A DNA stretch of 64,000 nucleotides, taken from contig CM055093.1 in NCBI GenBank assembly GCA_029204225.1, forward strand, positions 23,975,912 through 24,039,911, written 5' to 3'. Source of the stretch: Diphasiastrum complanatum. Taxonomy: Eukaryota; Streptophyta; Lycopodiopsida; Lycopodiales; Lycopodiaceae. The stretch's first letter is position 1. Every line of letters begins with the position of its first letter. The position numbers and the translations under genes were made by a program. Positions 32,785 through 45,200 of this stretch are shown here, piece after piece. The notes under the pieces are model-generated. The model had not been told where the DNA came from. It was given only the letters and a program-made list of their open reading frames with translations, and made no database searches.

Positions 32785-33692
32785 GCTGCAGGTATTTTTG
32801 GTGATATACTTGATGCAGTAATAGTGGACGTTGCTTCTGAAGCCCATAGAGCAGCACGTTTGGGATTTGATCGCCGATTGAACACAGAAGAGGAAGAAGA
32901 ACTACGGTTGTCTGCACAGGCAAGAGCTATAGTGGGAGAATCTGTTGCAAATGGCGATACAAGTAGCAAGTACACAATTGATGTTTTTGGACAATTGCAT
33001 CCTGCAGTTGCAAGTGAAATATTCGAATGTATGAATTGTGGTCGTCCTATTGTAGCTGGCCGATTTGCCCCCCATCTGGAAAAGTGTATGGGAAAAGTAT
33101 GTCTGCCAATAATTTCTTGTTGCCATCTGAACATCTATATGTTTAACCTCCAAGTCATTGTGAGGAAGCTCATTTCCTAATGATAAATTACTACTTTTAT
33201 GTGAATGAATGCAAAATTATCTATAGCTGCTTTACCTTTGCTTGTGGAAACAGGGTCGAAAGGCGCGTATCAGAGCAAATGCCAACATCAATTTAAGCCA
33301 ACAGCGAAAAGTGCGAAGTAGTCCCCTGCCATCCTATTTTCCTGGAGGACCCACTCACACTTCCGTCTCTAGTCGTACACCACCAACACAAACATCCAGT
33401 TTAACACCAGAAGATACCCAAAAAAGTGGGCTAGATCCTAATGATGGCACATCTGAAGAAAGTCATGATGATGATGACAAGGTTGTAATTGCTACCTCCA
33501 TGTGTACTTCTCTTTGCACTCTTAACCTAAAGTATTACCGATTTCCATGTGATTGAGCAGAGTGGGCTAGTTGTCTCATTTTGTTTCGGATCTGGATAGA
33601 CCCTTTTGATTTTGACTCCGACTGTTCCAATTCTGTAGGGTCAGCGAGGAAGAATACAGTCTGGTGCTTGGCAAGTTCAGACATACTTGTGA
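32785..33692 (+). CDS. SGF11: SAGA-associated factor 11 (SGF11), partial gene model
   Basis: SGF11 is the zinc-finger subunit that anchors and activates the H2B deubiquitinating module of SAGA in the nucleus. Exon A (32785 or 32792 to 33096) encodes GDILDAVIVDVASEAHR-ARLGFDRRL, typical of plant SGF11, then DVFGQLHP and the Sgf11 zinc finger CMNCGRPIVAGRFAPHLEKC (C-x2-C-x11-H-x3-C). It ends at GGAAAA|GTATGT. Exon B starts after CAG at 33254 (GRKARIRAN, continuing the finger in phase 0) and runs through a Ser/Thr/Pro-rich tail to an acidic SHDDDDK. The frame stops at 33556 if unspliced; splicing at 33481|GTTGTA to 33639 adds a 17-residue end (stop at 33690). The start codon and first exon, expected to encode about 20 residues, were not found. 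Family assignment is firm; both ends are uncertain. Confidence 0.88.
33254..33481 (+). CDS. SGF11: SGF11 exon B
   Basis: It is bounded by CAG|GGTCGA on the left and possibly AAG|GTTGTA on the right. It continues in phase 0 from exon A. If the right donor is not used the exon runs to the stop at 33554-33556. Confidence 0.75.
33639..33692 (+). CDS. SGF11: Candidate SGF11 terminal exon
   Basis: A pyrimidine-rich acceptor (CCAATTCTGTAG) at 33627-33638 opens 17 codons and TGA in the phase left by exon B (GQRGRIQSGAWQVQTYL). This is an alternative to reading through to 33556. Confidence 0.4.
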   Translation, partial: GQRGRIQSGAWQVQTYL

Positions 33693-36600
33693 AAATCATA
33701 AGGTTGAATTTTCTAGAATGTTTGTTTGTGGATTCTGAACATGGTCACCATGATTCACTGGCTTGGAAAATACTGCTCCTTTTGTTATCTTAGTCAGTAG
33801 TTGCTTTTGTGCAAGAGCTCACTATTCTTAAGGTGGCACTTCAGCTAGTATAGAGGTACTGGATTGGTTTAAGTCTGGCATGCATCAACTGCGAGTGTAC
33901 CTGTAAACCGACTTTAAAAGCATAGCCATCATGAAACTGACATCATTGAAGTGTAAATAGACTTTCATTGCGAATTATGTAGAAGACCACACGCAATTAT
34001 GTAGAAGACCACGCGCATCGTTGAACTCTTAGCCTTGCAAAAACATGGAATAGCACTGTGTTCTTTACCATTATCAGTAGTTTTTTGTGAAAAAAGTTAC
34101 CACCTTAGATAGAATCAAACATCACAAAGGAAGAGAGCTTGAGGAAGCTGCAAAAATCAAAATAACTATGACTACTATTTTTCCAAGGAAAGATGACCAA
34201 GGTCCAAAAGCCCTTGTTCTTCAAAAGCTCTTACAGCAATCAGTCAAATTTACTTAGCAAAAGAAGCCTTCCAAGCAATCCAGGGATCTGAGCCTCAACT
34301 TAAGGAAGTTGTCTTACATAGTGTGCCATTCAGGCATAACTGTATTGCAATTCGGAGTTGACTACTTTTGAGGAGGATGCTTGAATCTTTTTTTGATGAA
34401 ATTACATAGTTTTGTCTGCACCGAGTCTTGTCATTTGTTTATTCTTAACATCGCCAGTTGTTGCTCTTTCTAGGACCCTGCTATTTTGAATAGTGTATTT
34501 AACAATTTTCAAACAGATTGACCTCCTACAGAAGTTTGGCAAAATTTCTTAGAGGCCTCATGCTTTCTTGATGAAGTATGTCCAGTGTCATTCAACAAGC
34601 TATGGTTTTATTAGTGTTGATTTGTTTTAAGGTTTCTGCTTTCTGTCACTTTTGAATGCTTTTAAATTGGACACGAATTACTAAATCCTAACTTTATAGT
34701 TTGGCTGATTTAAGCCTCAATAGAGCATGAAGTTAGGTAATCTTAGCTTGGCTCGGAGCGCTATGATTGGAAGTGTGCAAGTCTTAAAGTCAAATTTTGC
34801 AACCTGAAACTGACTGAAAACTATGCATTGCAATAAAGTACTACGGAAGAGGTTTGCCATTTGAAGCATTAATGCAAATGGCAGCCACAATTGCGTTTCT
34901 GCATGTACGGACTGGATTGTTAATAAGCTTTGAAGCAGGGTTTCCCACCTAGCTGCATGATTTGATATTTTGCAATGTCTACAACTATGGGTGTAATTGT
35001 AATAGAACTCTTCATGAGCTCATTCTTGCATCCAAATGTGCCAGCTTGAAATCATACTTCTGTGAATCCGTGTCAGTTTGTCTATAGAGTTATAGAAGTA
35101 CCTCAAACACCCAAATTCTATTTACGTTGTATATTTTTGTCAATGCTACATTGATCAAAATGGTTTACTTTTGCTAGAAAAACATTGCCTTCAATTTTTT
35201 GAGTAGGAAGTTTGTATAGAAGTTCACATATTTTGCATCCATAGCTTCATCCAAAGAGTCCTCTCCCCTTAAGAGAGAATAGATGTGCCTAGCTTTTGCT
35301 GCATATTGGAAGATCGGGAAGAGCTCGATGTGATTCAGGATATTTTATGATGAATGAGTGACCACAGTTGCCATTCCATGGAATATTTGATGGCTTGTGA
35401 CATGAGATGACAAATTGTAGGAACAAGGAGGGATCATTCCCATCATGCGGTGGTAGTTCACTTGTTCAAACTATTCTTTTGGAAAAATTTGTAGTTACAT
35501 GTGAAAACATCACTTGCTCAAAATTTCACAAACCTCCAATGTTCTATGCTGTTGTGAGTGTTAGGTAGTTTGAGAGTTTGACATATTTTTTCGTTGCTGC
35601 CCAATGTACTGCATTTTATTGACTTTGCTCCATGTTTAAACATCAGTAGAGCAACTCAAAATTTCTTAGAAATAGTTTGCAAAGAGCATCATAACTTTGT
35701 TCTATCCCCTCTAGTCGTCAATCTAACCTTTAACTTTGTAATGTTAATTGTTCACCAAAAAGATAGCCATGCAAGATGTTTTTGGATATTTTTATGAGTC
35801 CAAAATCCTTTCTCCAAATCTCCATAAATTATAAATACCTAGGAAGCTTGCTATGCATCAATTTATGAAAATTGTTAGCGAGTTTAAATAAAGGATAACA
35901 AGAAGCCTTTTTAGAAAGCACATTTATGAAGTTGCTCAACAAGGCCTGTGCATTCAATGCCTTCGCAGTCGATGCCCATAATTAAAATGAGCCTTATAAA
36001 GGTCTATTTCAATAGTTGCATTAAAAATTTCTAGTTTCAATAATAACGTGAACAAATTATAAGCTTTTCTACGACCTTAAGTGCTCGTGAAAAAGTAGAA
36101 AGTGCAATGAGGGTCAATTTGTAAATATTTGCAAAAGTAGATATTCTTGTCAATCTTTTTCATGGTGCCTACTAGATGCATCACTTAGATCCCAAGATTT
36201 AGGGATGATTTTGTCCTAATGAACCATTGTGACAACCTCAAATTAGTGTAAGCCGCTATTATAGCAAATGCAAAAGGCACAGTAAATGTTGCATGTTGAC
36301 CTCAAGATCTCATAAACAATGTTATGCATGCAAGTTCTCTCAACTAAAGCTCCTTTGAGAACATTTTTGGAAGGACTATTGAAACTTGTTATGAATTTTA
36401 TGAAGTGGAAGTGCTTGTTGAGTGTTCCTCACAATTATTCAAACATGGATTGGAGAATGTACGTGAGAAAAAGCTATCTCAGTATTGTTATATACCATGG
36501 AGATAAGGATGGTATGAGGTTTGGAAAATTGAATGATTCTAGTTTACTTTATAGCTTGAGGATCATCTTGTGAGGTTATAACTTGGAAGCCAATGAGGCT

Positions 36601-39011
36601 AAAAAAATTGATCCAAAGGAAAGGAGAAGATTCTGGTGGGACAACTGGAGTGCAGGCTCATTGTTGATGAATCAACTTCACATTGTTTTTTCATGTCTTT
36701 TTAGAATTGCTTCGCAGTTTGTTCTCTTGCATGTTTCCATTTTTGCAGTTGATTGGAGAGAAAACTTTTGAGCAACTATTCTGAAGCAGACCAGTTACGT
36801 CATAGTTATGAGTTTTCCAAGCAATTTTATCATATGAAAGCATGCCTCAAAATAGAGCTTGTATGTGTATTATTGGTGAAGTCTGTCTGTGCTCAGCTGG
36901 ACAAAACAGGACATCCAAGAGAATGGAAATAGTGGTCTTGATTGACATTGAAATTTGTTTTTCAAAAATATTGTAAATGTGCATGATTTTTTGCATATGT
37001 TTATCCTGCACATTTTATGAATCTTAAATATGGATTAGTGTTTAGTTTTGCATGTAAAATATGTAACCTTTTCAAACTTTGCATGTACATTATCAATAGG
37101 TAACAACTTGCTTTTGAATGGAAGCCAAACAACAGATGTTCAAACATTACACATACATTACCAATAGCTCCTTAACAAATTGCATTAGCGTGCCAAACAA
37201 AATTTGGTGAGTTTGTAACAGCATAAGTTAAATCTTGATGACAACATGACAAGGCATCATGCACATTAAGTCCAATATTACATCACAGGATGTAACAGGT
37301 TGATGTTAACCCCATCATTACCTAAGACAAAGCCTAAGCTTCTTAGCAACATGTGATAATGAGATGTCTTTACTATCTTTTGTGAGCATCCTAGAATTCT
37401 ATTTCAAGAGCATCCTAGGATTTTATTTAGCAACAAAAGTCATGTTGCCATTGAAAAGGCTAACTTTGATTCCAGTCCCTTTGCAAGACAGGCGACGAAG
37501 ATACGCAAGCACAAAAATATTTCAAGCAACTATATTCATTTTGTTGCTCCAGGATTTCAGGTGAACAGAATGTCAACTGCATCCCCTCAGAGAACAGAGT
37601 AAATGCTCTCTAAATGATGCAAAATCAAAATAGACTGTGAACCATGCAATCAACCTTTTTTTCGGAAAATACAATTAAGTATGGTTGCCAAAAGGAATCC
37701 AACATGACGCATTTACAAATACAAGATAGTAATTCCAATAGCAAGCATGTGAAGTGTCTTAAAGTACTTAATCTTGCACCATACAAGCTAGCTGTTTCTG
37801 CCTTGCTAAAATCAATACTGTTGTATTTGTCACTATTTGTATCAATTACATCAAAGGCCATCTTTTTGCATCTTGGAAAATGAACAAGAATCAATAACGG
37901 ATTAATGAAAAATTGACAGTCTGAACCTACCATTCCAATGAAAGGTTCATAGGATGGGGCTTCAACAAACTCAGATTAGCAGGGGAAGATTAAGTACAGG
38001 TTATCTGCCCATATCAGAAACAGCGTGTTGGTGAGACTACCTTGGTGAAGTAGGAAAGGCAAATTGGAGTTTGATTGAATGCACTTGTCAAGATCAGACA
38101 GCACATGTCAGCCAGAAAATTGTTCTCTGGAACGACACCGGAAATATTCTGTGCTTAATATTCCCAGGTCAATGCAAGATTGAAACAGACCAGGAAGCTT
38201 GTTGGTGACTGCTTGGTTTTTCAAAAAGTTCTGAAAAAATTGCTGTCTTCTTTTTGAGAAACTGAAGCAGTTCAACATACAACAAAGGCTTGAGCTCATA
38301 TTGACCATTCCTCAAAAAATAAGTCTAGTGACAGTAAAATAGAAAGCCCAAGCACCAACAACCTTAACAGCTTAAACCAGATAAGTGAGATATAGCCCTG
38401 TCAAAATATTCAGCACAAATCTTCTTTGTTGATAGCATTTGAATAATTCTATTGAACCATCTTGCTGCATTACATAACAGAGATGCAAGCTGGTGGAATC
38501 AACTATCACATCAGTGTACTTTGTTTGCATGCCTAACCAAACTAAAATTAGTTGATGTAGAAACAGTTTAACAGGCAACCATCTAAACTAATGAGATACA
38601 AAATCACTTTTTAACTTAAAACCTGCATGAGTTCAATCTCTTTTAATACCATTATACACCAAGAAAGTTACACCAACATATTTTCAGTAAGTTTGTTCCA
38701 GTGTCTCAAATGTGGCCACAACTCTACTGGATGTCCAATCTCATAACCTCACTCTACCTTAAACGAAATTACTGCTAACAGAAATGTTCCTAATCATCAT
38801 GCCTGGAAATTGAAATACGACCTTGAAGACAATACTTCCTTTCCTCAGATCTTTGTAAAGAGGGTCCGCCTCAATGTGATCAATCACAAAAGTTTCATGA
38901 TCATTCACTTGACAAAATCATTGAAAGCAATAATGATGGAAACTGGGCAAAACTGGAACGCCAGCTTGCAAAATGCAATAACAGCGTCTCACTAATACAA
39001 CACAGACAGAT
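33693..39011. other. Intergenic; no gene seen
   Basis: This 5.3 kb separates the 3' ends of SGF11 (+) and STT3 (-), which converge. Both 3' untranslated regions must lie at its edges. A 22-bp tandem duplication (CAATTATGTAGAAGACCAC) sits at 33975-34018. Several short ORFs (around 36319-36771) match nothing I recognise. Confidence 0.5.
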
Positions 39012-39141
39012 TCACCACCGGTTATCAGGTGGTTTAACTTTATATATACGGACAATCCAATTTGAAGTCGTAAATGCTTCATCAAGGTACTTTAGTTCCA
39101 CATTTTTATTGCCAATTTCAACTCCTCGTGCTCGATCATAT
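39012..39141 (-). CDS. STT3B: STT3 exon 5 (C-terminus and stop)
   Basis: Acceptor GTTACAG|ATATG at 39141; stop TGA at 39014-39012. It encodes [19 protein letters not shown], then [21 protein letters not shown], the characteristic STT3 end. Any ORF starting upstream inside the GA repeat is an artefact. Confidence 0.94.
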
Positions 39142-39159
39142 CTGTAACAAAACAAATGT

Positions 39160-39222
<63 letters not shown>

Positions 39223-42200
39223 CAAACATTCATGGAGAATCATTCATCAACAAAATGGTGACACATGAAATTGTTGATCCTTTATCAATCTTAAACTAAT
39301 AAGATCTCAACTTAAACTAGTAAGATCTCAAATTCAATCAAAACAAAAGTCCTCTTACAAAGGAACATTGCCTCTGAGTTCTTCCTTAAAGAAGCTAAGA
39401 TCTCAACCATCGCCAATGTAAGCAACATGGTGACTACTTTGATGTTATCCTCAATCTATTTTGAGTAATAAATGCTAAACAGACCCATCTGCGTCTCTCT
39501 GTCTCTCTCACTTTTGTTCTTTCTCTACTTTCACAATAGAATCCTGTAGTAGAGTGTCTACTTCTCTACTCTCCTACTTGAACTTTGGGCTTTTGGATTG
39601 CCTTGGGATAGCTTTGAGTTTCATCACACCAACTACAGGTTGAGGTAGGGCATTTGCAGGGGATTCCATATGAGCATAGGCTTTGCCAGATATGGGTGTT
39701 ACAAAGACCGAGGAGCAGTTTATCTCTCAGTGTCCTTTCTACTAAAAGATTCACGAGCCTCTTCCAAGATCAACAGGTAACTTTGCGTTCCTTGATCTCC
39801 TATGCAGACCAGAGATGTGTTGTCCTGAGGATCATGGAGATGTTTCGCCTAAGGAGTGATGTTTGCAACACCTATAGTACCAAAGACCATGATTTGTTGT
39901 AGCCTCGTATCACCTCATACTTCCGCCATCACGACTCACAACAGGATTTTGATGCTAAGGAGGGTTCAGAGCATGAGGCAAATGTTCCCATTTGACACTG
40001 TACCTTGAGACACTGTAGACGGTCTACACATCCCATCACAGGCCACGAACTGGCATGTTGCTCCACATCTGCCACGTCCAGGTGCTGAGCGGCAGTCACC
40101 TAGACATGTTACATCATCAGTAGTGACTCCCACTTCCACCACCATCACATCATTCTTTCATCCTCATGGACTTACTTCTTAGTCTCACTACACTTCATAA
40201 GCTGCGATTCTTATATTGACTAGTATAGTTGCAATTCTCACTCCATGAGTTGCAATTCTTATATTGACTAGTATAATTTACATAGTTGCTCAGTTTCGAA
40301 TATATAATATGCTTTTGTAGTTAGTGCATTTAGGAGATGTATTATATGCTCCCATGACATGACACACTTGAGATGTACTTTTCAATCTTATGTACCTTTA
40401 GGTACCTAAAGGACATCAATAAAGCTTTCATTTTTCTCTGTCCAAAGGAGGTTTCTCTTTCTAGACATGGCTTTGATAACAAACGTGAGAATTATGTCTT
40501 CCAAGCTCATAAAACCAAACTAGCCAATGGTGAGAATGAAGCTCCTCCCCTCGTACCACTATTTACATTCTCTAGCCGCCATTCTCGTCCTCGGGTCAGA
40601 AAGTCATAAGTAGATTGACCATGTAAATGACCAGCTCTCCATGCCTCACACCCATCTCACACAGTGCAGCAACTAATAACAATCATTGTCATGCCTTGAA
40701 ATGGCATAACGATAACCTTGACCACCCCAAGAAGTTGCCGCCTAGCTTCTTGTCCCATCCCAGCCAACTCCAGCACTGCCAAGTGACAGCTAGGACCATG
40801 ATTGTCATTCCTCAACCTGCAATTTTGAAAGCTTGCTAGATGGGCTCATTAGATCATACCTTGTGAGACCCCTGACCTTAGCTTGGGCCATATGCCTAGC
40901 AGTGGTTACTGGCCACCACCTTGACTTACGGTTGACTGGGCTCTGCTAACCGATCCATCAGGAGAAGTCTAATACACTCAAGAAATACATGGGCAACCCT
41001 AAATAAATACACGTTGATCTCTAATGTCTACCACCCTCTAGATTGGAAAAAAAAAACAAATAAATGCAGCACATTTCTTATCCTTTCTTCTCTATGGTCT
41101 TAAATCTAAAGAACAGCGGCATCAACTTAGAAAGAGTTCTAGTACCAAGTTTTAAGGCCAAATTCGTGGACAATCATGCATAAAAAGGACAATAGATTCT
41201 TGATCAATTATCATCTTTCACTAAGATCTCAAAAACAATCACAACAGTGAAATCCTTGACAGAATCTCCTACGAAGGAATTTTGCTCACCAATTCTCCTT
41301 GAAGAAGCTCATAGACTCAATAATCAGAAGCTATTAAATGAGGGGCCACCCAATGGCATTATAGTCTTAAGAATCAGATCAGCTGTTGACGTTGAAGGAA
41401 TTTCAAAAAACAAATGGAGATTCGAAAAATAGTCAATACCTAATCAAAAGAAAAATAATCTGTACAACATCAAGAATTGAAGAGAATACGGAAAAAGTTA
41501 ACACACCCTGGAGGTCTTCCATACTCTGTCATAAGCTCCCCAAACCTGTAATAGCACAGCTTATACCTGCAAGCACGCACATCAAAAAGTCTACTAAAAA
41601 AAATCATGACAAAAGACTTCCTCTTTGTTCTATAAAAATCATATCATTTCTTTCAACTTGCAAACACTTTCACTTCCTAAACTTAAAATATTGAAATAGG
41701 CAAATTCAACCTTCAAAATGCCACGTTAAATCATTAAAAAAAAAGCACCTTATAAAATGCTCTTGCCGGATTTGATTAAACCATCATTCTTGTAATCAGT
41801 TTGCATGTCTTCAAATGTCTGGATTGATATATGGTTTCATCCAACAGACAGGAAGTGCAGTAGATATATGTACTACAACAAGAGCATCTCCCAAAAATTT
41901 TATTACCTAAGTGGAATAAGGACGATCGCCAAGGAACTAGCCATGAGTTCCCGTCAGTTCCTACGTTAGCTAGGATATGATGAGAAGCCAACCAACACGT
42001 TGCCTCATTGACAAGCAAACCACAGCGCCGTGGGTATTGAGAGTGATCCTCGTATAGCTAGACTATAGGAGGTGGGTTAGAGACAAAGAACCGGTCAGCC
42101 TGATGAATCTGGTGATAATCGTGTGACCCAGACATTGGAGTGGCAGGTAAAGGACATACGTAGAGGTTTAAGACCTGGATGAGTTTCATTTTCACTACGA

Positions 42201-45200
42201 GCTAGTTGGGGTTCACGAGCTTGGAGGAAAGGTCGTCACAATCGGTGTATATGTGGCTAGTTGAAGTTATTTTTGTGGGGATTGAGTTTGACCTCTTGCT
42301 TTGTTACATTTTAGTTAGCAAATTGTAAAAACCTTGACTATGGAACCAAATTTTGAATCTTGTAGCTTAGGCATATATTTGCTTATTTGTTGCAAATGGG
42401 GAGTTTTAGCGAAACAATGGAAATATCATAGCAAAACCCAAGGAAGAACATCTGTGACGGCCTGCTAGAAAGGCTCACTAGGTCAAAGCTTACAACACAC
42501 TTGACCCAACTTGGGCCAAATGCCTGGCTGGGCTTACTGCCTGTCACTACAACTCAAAATCAATTGGCCCTCTGATAATCGATGTATCTGGGTCATGTTA
42601 GGTCTAAGAAATACCCCTAACACTCCTTCCTCTATAGGAAGCCGTTGCTCCTTGATGATTAAATTTGAATACATCTCTCATTAGCCCTCCCACAAGGCCT
42701 ATGACAATGCTAGCCCAGTTCAGGCTACTAGATGCTCTTGGAGAAAGCAATTTGTCTATCACACAATAATGAGTTGATTTTTTTGGTTCTAAATCATCTT
42801 AGAAAACAAAATTCCAAAATGACCTCTATCACATATCTAATACTCGAGACTAGTAGGAGCTCTAATGTGATTCCACAATCACCTAGTACATGTTCAGGTT
42901 TATGGTTTAATGTATCTTTCTCTTGCAGTGCCATCATGTTCACATGGGAAGTCAAATCAACTCTACATCCCTTCATAGCTTCAATTTGCAAGCTACTCAA
43001 GTATCAGTTGATTTTCTTAATGATGTCCACGGTCCACAATAACTAGGAGATATCGTGGTATGACTCCCTATTTATAACAACTTCAACTTCGAACGTGCCA
43101 ACAAGAAGACCATTCCCCTACTTCTAACTCCTGACAGGTACAGTTCTCTCACATGACTCCCCACCTTGTTGAGACCTTCGATAGATTCAGTTGAGTTAGA
43201 TCTCCGATTGCCTTGAAGGTTAACGCACGCCCCATACCAGTGACGACTCACCGTAGGGTCACTACCGACCCACCCCCATGCACTAGAGCTATCGACATCC
43301 ACATGCCTAATCAAGCTTCCTGCGATAACTAGGGTCCCATACCACCAGCCATCACCCTTGGCTATCCCTAGCACACATCTCCTGGCCTGGAGATCCATCC
43401 TGGCTAATGCACGTGCTCTCCATCCACCAACTCCCGGGTAGACTGAGTGAATGGCAAAAGGGAAGCCCCACCACTATATAGGCATAGCACAGTGGGTTCC
43501 ATCAAGCATGGTCCTACCGGCGACACATGACCACATAGGATGGCGATGCATGGCACCAAAACATGCCGATAACGCCAGACCTGCGTCATGCCCCTTGCAA
43601 GGTCGTCACTGAAGGGCGTACCGTTATGGTACATAACATTCCCTCTCCCATAAAAACTTCCTTCTATGGGAGAAAATCAGGGAATCTCAGTCGCAAATCG
43701 TCTTCCTTCTCCCAGGTGTCCTCATCATCTGACTTACCTTTCCAACGAATCAGATGTTCAGAAATCAAACGATTTCTAAGCTGATAACGTCGGGTATCCA
43801 TGATCCTCTCCGGTTCATGGGGTATAAAGGCAATCAAATCCTCCAATAACACTAAATCATCTGTTGGAATCAGGTTATCTTTTCCACCAAGTCGTTCCTT
43901 TAAACGACTTACATGGAATACAAGGAGACCTTGGTTCCAACAGGGAGTTCTAGTCAATACGAGAATGTGGAGATAACTTCGGACATTTCCCCATTTGAAG
44001 TGTCTTAGAGTCCTTTGGGATTCTAAGATACACCCAGTCACCGATCTCAAATTCTCGAGGAGAGCGGCTTCAATTAGCATAGAATTGGCCTCGATCCTGA
44101 GCCGATCTAATGCTTTCCCTAGCCACTTGCAACATTTCCTGCATATTATGCAAGTAATCCGCTGCAGCTTGTAACTTGAGACCTTTGAGTCCAACAGAGA
44201 TAGGGAACGAGGCTGAAAGTTGTACAAGAGCATAAAAGGACTAAAACCAGTGGCAGAGTGCTTCATACTATTGTATGCGAACTCAACCATTGCGAGGTAC
44301 TTTTCCCAATCAGATTGTCAATTAGAAACATATGCGCGAAGCATCTTCCATCGACTAGTTGACACGTGTGATCTGACCATCGGTTTCTGGGTGATCCGTA
44401 GACGAAAGACTTAAAGTAGTTTCCAGTCTTTCAAAGACTGCCTGCCAAAACTTGCCAATGAACTTGGAATCGCAGTCACTAACAATATCGTTCGGCAAAC
44501 CATACAACCTGAACAACTTTTCAACAAAGAGTTGGGCAAGTTCCGAAGCTTTGATAGTAGTTTTTGTTGGAATAAACTGCGCCATTTTAATAAGCCTGTC
44601 AACTACTACCCAAATGGAATCGTGACCCTTCCCAGATTTGAAAAGTCCGACCACAAAATCCATGGAGATACTTTCCCACTTCTTGCTAAGAATTTCCAAC
44701 ATATGTAACAAACCAGCTGCTTTGAGTCTTTCCGCTTTATTAACTTGGCATTGTTCACACCTTTGAACATAAGCCTTGACATGACCTTCCATTTTTGGCC
44801 AATACAACTCTCTTTTAACAAGGTCAAGTGTCCTTTGTATACCAGGGTGTCCCGCACTGGGGCTATCGTGGCACTCATGCAGGATTTGGGCCCTAATGTC
44901 CGCGATATCTGGTACACAAACTTTTCCTCTACGGAAAAGTAAACCATTCCTAATGGAATAATCATCAAGTATCTTCTCTTCACGAGACTTCTTGGAATCC
45001 TATTTTCCAAGATAATTTCTCAAAGAAGAGCTTCCTACCAGGACTTCTTGCCAAATACGATCGAAGAACTCATCGGTCCAACAAAGGTCTCGCAAAGAAA
45101 GATACAACTCGGATTGGAACTCAGCAAAGCATAACTGATTAACCTCTCCAATCCGGCTCAAAGCATACCACGACGGTACTTAATGTCGAATTCGAACTCC

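Noticed and set aside
39012-39221. A separate small protein starting in the GA repeat at 39221
   Set aside because: The start lies in the microsatellite; only the part after the AG at 39142 is coding, and it is the last exon of STT3.
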